A DNA stretch of 64,000 nucleotides from Candidatus Sumerlaeia bacterium (lineage in GTDB: Bacteria > Sumerlaeota > Sumerlaeia > SLMS01 > JAHLLQ01), in NCBI GenBank assembly GCA_019634695.1, contig JAHCAW010000003.1, positions 67,397 through 131,396 of the forward strand. Reading direction: 5' to 3'. Shown piece after piece: positions 54,433 through 62,259 of this stretch. The first letter of the stretch is position 1. Every line of letters begins with the position of its first letter. The notes beneath the pieces are model-generated. The model did not search any database, had not been told where the DNA came from, and saw only the letters and a program-made list of their open reading frames with translations. The position numbers and the translations under genes are program-made.

Positions 54433-55650
54433 ATGGCCTATCCCGGATTGCGGCTCCTGCTTGGCGTGTCGAGTTCGATCGCGGCGTTTCGCGCGCTCGA
54501 CATCGCCAGTACGATTATCAAGGGCGGCGGCGAGGTGCGCGCGGTGCTGACGCCGAACGCGACGAAGCTCGTCGGCCCGGCGGCCTTCGACGCAATCACG
54601 CACAAGCGCTCGATCGTCTCGCTCTGGGAGTCGGACCACTCGGGCGAAATGGACCACCTGGAGGCGACGAAGTGGGCGAACGTCTTCGCGGTCGCGCCCG
54701 CGACGGCCGCGACGCTGGCGCGCCTGACGGTGGGACTGGCCGACGACGCGCTCAGCACGCTCGCCATCGCGTGGCCGCGGCCGCTCGTCATCGCCCCGGC
54801 CATGAATCCCACGATGTACCAGCACCCCACGGTGCAGGCGAATCTTGCCGTCCTGCGGGGCCGCGGGCATCGCATCGTCGGGCCGGCCTGGGGGCTGACC
54901 GCCTGCGGCGATCGCGGGCAGGGCCGCCTGGCCGACGTCGAGGACATCTTGATCGCGATCGTCGATGCGCTGCGCGATCGGCGCGACGTGCCCAACCTCA
55001 CGGGTCACCATGTGCTGATCACCAGCGGTCCGACGCGCGAGTTCGCCGACCCGGTGCGCTGCATCACGAATCCCTCGACGGGACGGATGGGCATCGCGCT
55101 GGCGCGTCAGGCGCTCAATGCCGGCGCACGCGTCACGGTCGTCACCGGTCCCTGCGACCTGCCCTTTCCCGACGACCTGACGCATCTCGAACGCGTCGTC
55201 ACCGCCGAGGAGATGCGCGACGCCGTGTTGCGGTTGTTGCCGGAGGCGACCATCGCCGTCTTCGCGGCCGCGGTCAGCGACTGGCGCCCCGCCGAGGCCG
55301 CCGCACAGAAGGCCAAGAAGGAGGACGGGCCGCAGGAGATGACGCTCCACCTGGTGCGCACGCCCGACGTGGCCACCGAGGCGAGCAAGGCGCGCCGGCC
55401 GGGCCAGGTGTTCGTGGGCTTCGCGGCCGAGACGGAGAACCTGCTCGCGAACGCGCGCGACAAGATGCGCCGCAAGGGATTCGATCTCGTTGTCGCGAAC
55501 CCGGTGAGCGTGCCGGGCGCAGGCTTCGGCACCGAAACGAACCAGGCGACGCTGGTGGGCGAGGGGCTCCAGCGCGAGGTGCCGCAGACGACGAAGGACT
55601 TGCTGGCGCTGGAGATTCTGGCGGAAGCCGTGAAGCTGGCGAAGACCTGA
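54433..55650 (+). CDS. coaBC: Phosphopantothenoylcysteine decarboxylase/synthetase
   Basis: 405 residues from ATG 54433. Frames upstream would read through the 7-base repeat and were excluded. CoaC half: YPGLRLLLGVSSSIAAFRAL, VAPATAATLARLTVGLADD, APAMNPTMYQHP and GPAWGLTACGDRGQGRLAD. CoaB half: VLITSGPTREFADPVRCITN, with PSTGRMGIALARQAL from about residue 218, for CTP/flavin handling. It carries out two steps of coenzyme A synthesis. It converges on the NAGPA gene with a 14-bp hairpin between. Confidence 0.95.
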   Translation: MAYPGLRLLLGVSSSIAAFRALDIASTIIKGGGEVRAVLTPNATKLVGPAAFDAITHKRSIVSLWESDHSGEMDHLEATKWANVFAVAPATAATLARLTVGLADDALSTLAIAWPRPLVIAPAMNPTMYQHPTVQANLAVLRGRGHRIVGPAWGLTACGDRGQGRLADVEDILIAIVDALRDRRDVPNLTGHHVLITSGPTREFADPVRCITNPSTGRMGIALARQALNAGARVTVVTGPCDLPFPDDLTHLERVVTAEEMRDAVLRLLPEATIAVFAAAVSDWRPAEAAAQKAKKEDGPQEMTLHLVRTPDVATEASKARRPGQVFVGFAAETENLLANARDKMRRKGFDLVVANPVSVPGAGFGTETNQATLVGEGLQREVPQTTKDLLALEILAEAVKLAKT

Positions 55651-55661
55651 GCCACAAGTGA

Positions 55662-55697
55662 TCCGCCCCTCTGCAACAACCGCTGCAGAGGGGCGGA
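55662..55697. terminator. 14-bp perfect hairpin between convergent genes (bidirectional terminator)
   Basis: Arms 55662-55675 and 55684-55697 (TCCGCCCCTCTGCA / TGCAGAGGGGCGGA) are exact inverted copies around an 8-base loop. It lies 12 bases after the coaBC stop and 28 bases before the stop of the minus-strand NAGPA gene. Its position and symmetry fit a terminator used from both sides, although no T-run follows. Confidence 0.7.
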
Positions 55698-55725
55698 GTC
55701 AAACGCTTCCGATGTGTCTACGGTG

Positions 55726-57924
55726 TTACTGGTAGAGCGTCCAGGAGCCCACGCGCGACTGGGATACCGGGGCGATGGCCTCCACCTTCAGGTTGTCATA
55801 CAGCACGAAGTTGTCGCTGACCGGATTGGCCACGCCTGCAAAGGGATCGAACGTGCCCAAGTGGGGGAGCAGCCCGGTCTTGGTGGCGTTGGCCGTCGGG
55901 GCGAACCAGTCGCAGAGCAGAACCTGCGTGTTGTCGGGCTTCGTGACGATCAGACGCACGTTGCCCTGAAGCAGCACAACCTCCCAACGCAGCCATGCCT
56001 TGCCGGGCGCTCCGTTCGTCTCGAACTGGCCGACCGGGAAGATACCGGTCATCTCGGAGTGATCGACGGCGGCGGTGCCCAGGAAATTGGCGCGGGCCGC
56101 ATTGTTGCCAGTGGCGGCTCCGACTCCGTTGCCGTCGTGATAACGGTAGTCCTGCGAGGCTCCGCCTTCGCCCGCGATGGCAAAGTAGAATCCGTTGAAG
56201 GGCTGGTGGGTTCCGCCGTAGGCACTGGCCGCCATGGCGGCGCGCGCGGGATCGGCACTGCCGCCGAAGGACATGAACTCGGTGGAACCGCTGCCGCCGC
56301 CGGCGCCGCCGTTGTAGTTGATCCAGGCATCGAAGGTGATGCGCATGTTGTCCTGCGGCGCGATGCTGGTCAGCGTGGCCGTGATTCCATTGGCGACACC
56401 GTTGGCCAGGTTGGCGGCGACGCGCATGGCGCGCGTGTCGCTGCCGGTGCTGCTGGGCGATTGCGGAATCGTCGTCGGGAAGCCGCCGGCCTGCTGTGCG
56501 TACGTGGAGTAGTCGTACGAGAAGTTGATGGAGTTGTCGCCGGCGACCTGATTCGAGACGGTGAAGTCGGTCGACTTCGCGCCCGTGAAGTCGTTCTGGT
56601 ACAGCGTGCTGAGGATCGTGTAGCCCGGCTCGATCGGATCGGGCAGCGAGGCGATGCGGACGAAGCGCACGGCGTCGGCCGAAACGGTGCCGGTGGCGGC
56701 GTTCGTCAGCACGACGGAGCCGGCGGTGCCAGCCTCGAAGGGCCACACGCCCAGCAGGTTCCACTTGCCGCCGTTGGCGGCCTGATTCGCGGTCGCGGTC
56801 GCGGTTCCATTGGCGTGGTTGATCTGGTAGGGAGCGGCGGTGGCACGTCCGGCTTCGCTGGTCCACCACGCGTAGACCTTGTAGTAGCCGCTTTGCTCCA
56901 GGGCGGGAGTCCACGTGACGGACGCCGCGCCGGCGGTGCTGCTGGTGACCAGTTGGTCGACGTAGTAGCGTTGCGCGCTGGTGGTGTCGGTTGTCCATGT
57001 GCCGGTCGTGGTGACTTCCTCGACCGTGTTGTCCATCGTGTTGGCGGGGACGACGACCCAGGCGCTGACGACGCTTCTCTCGGAACCGTCGGAGGGCGAG
57101 TTGACGATGCCCTGGCCCTTGACCCACGCGGTGGTCGAGCCGCCGCCATCAAGGCTGATGGATTGCTCGATGCCGAGGTCGGCCATCAGTTTGCCCAGTT
57201 CCTCGTAGGTCATGCCGACGCTGATGCTGGCCTGGCGGCCGTCGACGGCGACGAGGTAGGCCTTGTAGGGGTTGAGACTGTAGCCGATCGCCGTGCGCGG
57301 ATGGCGCTCGGCGTTGTGGGAGGCGGTGGTCCCTTCGTTGTCTTGTGTGACCAGCGTCCCGTTCGAGGTGACGAAGTGGCCGCGTCCAGCGATGAAGTCG
57401 ACGATCTTGTCCCAGTCGGTCGCGTTGGCCGGGACGAAGGCGTTGCTGACCTTCGTGCGTTTGGGAATGGCCTGATGATTGCCGGAGAATCCGAGCACCG
57501 AGCGGTTGTTCTCGGGTGTCATGGCGGTGCCCGCTCCGCCGATGAAGACGCCGTCGATCACCGTGTAGCTGTTCGTCATCATGTTGGTGGTGTTGTAGTA
57601 GCCGGCATTGATGGCGGCGATGGCGTCGGTGCGGATGGCCATGCTGCTGGTGCGCTCGTTGGCGCTGCCGGACACGTTGCCGGCGGCCTTGAAGACCGGC
57701 ATCACCTCGACGTTGCGGTTCGTCATATCGACTTCGAAGACGTGCACTTTCAGTAGCGGGCTGGCGTTCGTCGCGACCTGCCACGTCACGCCTGGCGCCA
57801 ACTGCTGCTTCTCCCCGTAGACCATTGCCGGATAGTACTGCGCGACTGCCGTGGCCGATGCCATGCACGCCCCCGCGAGCATCAGCACCCCCACGCCGCA
57901 CCGAAATCTCAGAACGGTGTTCAT
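55726..57924 (-). CDS. Secreted phosphodiester glycosidase (NAGPA) with golvesin-like and lectin-like domains
   Basis: 732 residues from ATG 57924 with a signal peptide (MLAGACMASATAVAQ). Residues about 40-305 match the phosphodiester glycosidase domain (AIAAINAGYYNTTN, FSGNHQAIP, QSISLDGGGSTTAWV and a final SERSVVSAWVVV). Residues about 310-430 look like a golvesin C-terminal domain (YYVDQLVTSS, YYKVYAWWTSEAGRAT, ADAVRFVRI). The last 290 residues are a jelly-roll-like, Asn/Thr/Gly-rich domain. It may cleave a phosphodiester-linked sugar or polymer outside the cell. Natural substrate unknown. Confidence 0.85.
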   Translation of the reverse strand: MNTVLRFRCGVGVLMLAGACMASATAVAQYYPAMVYGEKQQLAPGVTWQVATNASPLLKVHVFEVDMTNRNVEVMPVFKAAGNVSGSANERTSSMAIRTDAIAAINAGYYNTTNMMTNSYTVIDGVFIGGAGTAMTPENNRSVLGFSGNHQAIPKRTKVSNAFVPANATDWDKIVDFIAGRGHFVTSNGTLVTQDNEGTTASHNAERHPRTAIGYSLNPYKAYLVAVDGRQASISVGMTYEELGKLMADLGIEQSISLDGGGSTTAWVKGQGIVNSPSDGSERSVVSAWVVVPANTMDNTVEEVTTTGTWTTDTTSAQRYYVDQLVTSSTAGAASVTWTPALEQSGYYKVYAWWTSEAGRATAAPYQINHANGTATATANQAANGGKWNLLGVWPFEAGTAGSVVLTNAATGTVSADAVRFVRIASLPDPIEPGYTILSTLYQNDFTGAKSTDFTVSNQVAGDNSINFSYDYSTYAQQAGGFPTTIPQSPSSTGSDTRAMRVAANLANGVANGITATLTSIAPQDNMRITFDAWINYNGGAGGGSGSTEFMSFGGSADPARAAMAASAYGGTHQPFNGFYFAIAGEGGASQDYRYHDGNGVGAATGNNAARANFLGTAAVDHSEMTGIFPVGQFETNGAPGKAWLRWEVVLLQGNVRLIVTKPDNTQVLLCDWFAPTANATKTGLLPHLGTFDPFAGVANPVSDNFVLYDNLKVEAIAPVSQSRVGSWTLYQ

Positions 57925-58153
57925 GCCTGTGTCATCCCGCGCCCGGCGACTTCGCCGGGCGGCTCGTGTGGTTTGAATCGGAGTCTGCCGGGATGTCCCC
58001 CCCACTCCCCGATCCGACAGCTTTCGGCCCTCCTCTTCCACACACGCATTTCTGTGGCTACCCTCGCGGGCATGCCGGATCATGCAGCCACCGCTGCATC
58101 GAAGGCGCGTGCGATGGTGTCGATTCGCCTCCGATGCAGTTTATCGTCGGTCG

Positions 58154-59164
58154 TCAGTTGCCGACGATCGGGATCGACATGCGCGGCGTTTCCGGGCCGT
58201 CGATCTCGCGCAGGTTCGCCAGCGGGTCGTCTTGCAGACGCAGGAACTTGAAGCCGTAGAGCCGCGCCTTGTTCTCCTTCTCGAGCTTCGGGATGCGCTT
58301 CATGTTCTTCTCGATGTAGCCGGCGAGCGGCTCCTCGACGACGCGCGGCGGCGTCGAGTGCAGGAAGTTGCGCGTGCCGTCCGGGCCGACGGTGATCATG
58401 CCGACGTGCCCGGCCCAGTAGCCGCCGTTGCGGCCGCGCATGACGTTGACGAAGTCGCCCGGCTGGAGCAGGTGCTCGATCTCGGCGACCTTCTCCATCG
58501 GGACGAAGACGACCTCCATCGGCTGCGGGGCGTAGTCGCTCGTCACGCCGAAGCTCTTGCTGAGGAATTTGGCCCGGTCGAACTTCGTGTTGAAGCGGAT
58601 CGCGTCGTCGCCGGCAAGCCACTCGCTGATGTCCTCGACCAGCCAGCCGTTGTTTACGTTCCAGTCGGCCTCGGTGTAGTGGTTGCGCGTGGCGACGCCG
58701 ATCTGGCCGTCGCGATAGCGGATGCGCTGGAGCATGCGGAAGAAGGTTGGCCAGTCGCGCGTCAGAGCCATCGCGTAGGTGTGTTCGCTGAAGACGACGC
58801 AGTCGCTCTTGTCGAGGCAGTAGAGCGGCTGCGGGTCATAGGGCTCGAAGGGCGCCTCGCCGAGAAGGTGGAGTGAGTAGGGCTGGCCGATGTTCTTGCG
58901 GCCGAGGAAGACGACGCGCTCGCGCAGGTCAGGGATCGTCTCCTGCACGAAGGCCAAGTACTCGTGCACGTCGCGCTCGTCGAATTCGTAGAGTGGCTTG
59001 GCCTCAAGCTCGGCGATGCGATCGGGATCCAGCCCGAGGCGGTTGACCACGGCGAGCTGCGATGCGGTCAGTTCTGCCGGAACCAGTTCCGGTGTCTTCT
59101 TCGAGCATCCCACCGCCAGCGCCACCACCAACAACCCGCAGAGTCCGATCCAACGTTGCCGCAT
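58154..59164 (-). CDS. DUF1460-family lipoprotein (NlpC/P60-like amidase fold)
   Basis: 336 residues from ATG 59164, chosen by GGAGG 8 bases upstream. Lipobox LAVGC near residue 20. The catalytic region LDKSDCVVFSEHTYAMALT carries the Cys and HVGMI the His of the DUF1460/N-acetylmuramoyl-L-alanine amidase-like family; FLHSTPPRVV follows. It probably cleaves a peptidoglycan-related amide bond at the outer or inner membrane surface. It is on the same strand as the NAGPA gene, 229 bases away. Confidence 0.83.
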   Translation of the reverse strand: MRQRWIGLCGLLVVALAVGCSKKTPELVPAELTASQLAVVNRLGLDPDRIAELEAKPLYEFDERDVHEYLAFVQETIPDLRERVVFLGRKNIGQPYSLHLLGEAPFEPYDPQPLYCLDKSDCVVFSEHTYAMALTRDWPTFFRMLQRIRYRDGQIGVATRNHYTEADWNVNNGWLVEDISEWLAGDDAIRFNTKFDRAKFLSKSFGVTSDYAPQPMEVVFVPMEKVAEIEHLLQPGDFVNVMRGRNGGYWAGHVGMITVGPDGTRNFLHSTPPRVVEEPLAGYIEKNMKRIPKLEKENKARLYGFKFLRLQDDPLANLREIDGPETPRMSIPIVGN

Positions 59165-59346
59165 TGCACGCACCTCCTGGAGACTGGGGCCATTTGGCCA
59201 CCGGTTACGTGGGGCACAACCCGGAAGTGCGCCCCTGACCGGCGCGGGGCGCGAAAAGAGCTTGCCGGGCGCGCGGCCTGTCCCGTCGCATGCGGCCCGC
59301 CGGGCCCGCCCCGCCCCACCCGAACCCGCCAAGGACCACGCCCGCC

Positions 59347-60225
<879 letters not shown>

Positions 60226-60351
60226 GGACAGCCGCGCCCGCACGCCATTCGCGTCCGCCCGCCATCTGACCCTTGCGTGCTTCGCGGTCTCAACCTAGTG
60301 TCCTGTTGGTTGCAGTGTCCGGCGGCAGGGCTTCTCGGAGGCGAACGAGGT

Positions 60352-61527
60352 ATGAGATTCACGCGCATCGAGCTCCAGAACTGGAAGAGCTTCGTTCGGG
60401 CGGATGTCGAGCTGGCTCGTCGAACCTTCATCATCGGTCCGAACGCGAGCGGTAAGTCCAATTTCTTGGATGCCTTCCGCTTCCTGCGGGACCTAGCCCT
60501 CCCCGGCGGAGGGCTTGCCGAGGCCGTGCGTCTTCGCGGAGGCGTGAAATGCGTGCGTAGTGTCCATGCGCGCAGGCCATCGGATGTCCAGGTCAAGGTC
60601 CACGCCGAGGCGGACGACGGTTCCGCTTGGGTGTACGAACTTGCCTTCACGCGAAACGGTCGTCAGGAAGATGTCCCCGTTGTTGTGCGCGAGGTGGTGC
60701 GGTGTCTTTCGTCAGATGAGTCGGGCGAGGAGGGCACCCTGCTCCTGAATCGCCCGGACGGCGAGGATTCGATCGACCCTGATCGTCTGACGCAGACGGC
60801 GATCGAACAAACGAGCGCGAACAAGGACTTCCGGCAACTGGCGGAGTTCTTTCGAACGGTGCGTTATCTGCACCTCGTGCCTCAAGTGGTGCGCGAGGGC
60901 GCGGCGAAGCCGGAAGCAGTGGTCGGCGAAGACAGCATGGGCCGCGACTTGCTTGACCGCGTTCGGCAGACACAACCGCGCACGCGTGACGCCAGGCTCA
61001 AGCGCATCCAGAGGGTCCTCGAGGTCGCCGTGCCCCACTTCAGGTCGCTTGAGCTGGTCGAGGATACCAAAGGTCGTCCGCACCTGCGCGTGCGCTTTTC
61101 TCACTGGCGCGCACCGGGCGCGTTTCAGGACGAGTCGCAGTTCTCCGATGGTACGTTGCGCCTGATCGGTCTGCTCTGGTCATTGCAGGAGAAGTCAGGT
61201 CCGCTCCTGCTCGAGGAACCCGAGCTGTCGCTTCACAATGGTTTGTTGACCCGACTCGCACCGTTTATCCATCGTGCTCAGAAAGCAGCGAACAATCGGC
61301 AGGTCATACTCTCGACACACAGCGAGCACCTGCTGCGCGACCCCGGCATCGGAGCCGACGAAATTCTGTTCGTCGAGCCCCAGACCGAAGGGAGCACGAT
61401 CACGATGGCCTCGCGCGTCGAAGTCATTCGCAAGATGATGATCGATGGCAAGTTGACGGCCGCCGAGGCGGTGTTGCCCCGGACGCGGGGAGCCCAGCTG
61501 GAGATGTTCGACGAGGTCACGCCTTGA
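60352..61527 (+). CDS. OLD-type AAA ATPase (SMC/ABC-like fold)
   Basis: 391 residues from ATG 60352 with GAGG just upstream. Walker A GPNASGKS at residues 29-36, an ABC-type signature QFSDGTLRLIG (263-273), Walker B LLLEEPELSLHNG (285-297) and a switch STHSEHL with H323. The middle has a coil-like insertion. This is the AAA_21/OLD group of ATPases (DUF2813-like). Family members often pair with a nuclease in phage defence. No TOPRIM domain is fused on its end; the next gene, overlapping by one base, supplies a TOPRIM-like protein. The flanking genes are metabolic, so this looks like an inserted pair. Confidence 0.85.
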   Translation: MRFTRIELQNWKSFVRADVELARRTFIIGPNASGKSNFLDAFRFLRDLALPGGGLAEAVRLRGGVKCVRSVHARRPSDVQVKVHAEADDGSAWVYELAFTRNGRQEDVPVVVREVVRCLSSDESGEEGTLLLNRPDGEDSIDPDRLTQTAIEQTSANKDFRQLAEFFRTVRYLHLVPQVVREGAAKPEAVVGEDSMGRDLLDRVRQTQPRTRDARLKRIQRVLEVAVPHFRSLELVEDTKGRPHLRVRFSHWRAPGAFQDESQFSDGTLRLIGLLWSLQEKSGPLLLEEPELSLHNGLLTRLAPFIHRAQKAANNRQVILSTHSEHLLRDPGIGADEILFVEPQTEGSTITMASRVEVIRKMMIDGKLTAAEAVLPRTRGAQLEMFDEVTP

Positions 61528-62141
61528 TGGGTCGCGTGATGTTGATCGTCGTCGAAGGAGTCCTTGAGGCGCCAGCCGCGCGAAGGTTGCTCGACGCTGC
61601 CGGCTGGGACCACACCGGAGTCGAACCACTCGTGCAGGGAGGATCGGTGGCGTTCTGGGAGAATGCACCGCGATATAACGAGGCTGCGAAGCATGTGGGG
61701 CCGGTTCTCGGGCTGACGGATCTGGACACCCATCCATGTGCCTCGGGATTGATTGGAGAACGACTTCGCGCGGCATGCCATCCGAGCTTTCTGCTGCGCA
61801 TCGCCGTTCGGGAACTCGAAAGCTGGCTGCTCGCGGATGCGCCTGCATGGGCCCGGTATCTTGGTGTGTCGGAGGCTCTAGTGCCCAGCCGCCCCGATGT
61901 ACTTGAGGACCCCAAGCAATCGCTCGTGAACTTGGTCCGTCGCTCTCGCAAACGGGGTATCCGGGAAGACATCGTTCCCGAGGCGGGACGCCCCGGACCA
62001 GTCGGGCCGGGCTACACGCCCCGGATGTCGGAGTTCATCGCTCGTCATTGGGTCCCGGAGCGCGCAGCCCAGCGAAGCCCCAGCCTCGCGCGTGCGCTGT
62101 CCGCGTTGGAGCGCGCCAAGGCGGCATCGGTGCGCGGGTAG
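61527..62141 (+). CDS. TOPRIM/DUF4276-like partner of the OLD-type ATPase
   Basis: 204 residues from ATG 61527, overlapping the ATPase stop by one base (TGATG). MLIVVEG places Glu10 and LTDLDTHP places Asp65 and Asp67 in the E/DxD pattern of TOPRIM metal sites; RELESWLLAD (Arg95-Asp104) is a segment shared with DUF4276. TOPRIM nucleases nick or cut DNA or tRNA with two metal ions. A pair of ATPase plus separate TOPRIM protein is like the PARIS class or other split OLD systems. Base composition is similar to neighbours, so no sign of very recent transfer was seen. Confidence 0.7.
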   Translation: MGRVMLIVVEGVLEAPAARRLLDAAGWDHTGVEPLVQGGSVAFWENAPRYNEAAKHVGPVLGLTDLDTHPCASGLIGERLRAACHPSFLLRIAVRELESWLLADAPAWARYLGVSEALVPSRPDVLEDPKQSLVNLVRRSRKRGIREDIVPEAGRPGPVGPGYTPRMSEFIARHWVPERAAQRSPSLARALSALERAKAASVRG

Positions 62142-62259
62142 GATACTGATCCGACTGCGCTGCTCCAACGGCCTGCCTGTCCTGCTTGACTCGGGGGTCC
62201 TGTAGGGTTCAGGGTCTTCTGTAAGCGTTTGCAGATTCACGGAAGATGGGGGTGACGGC

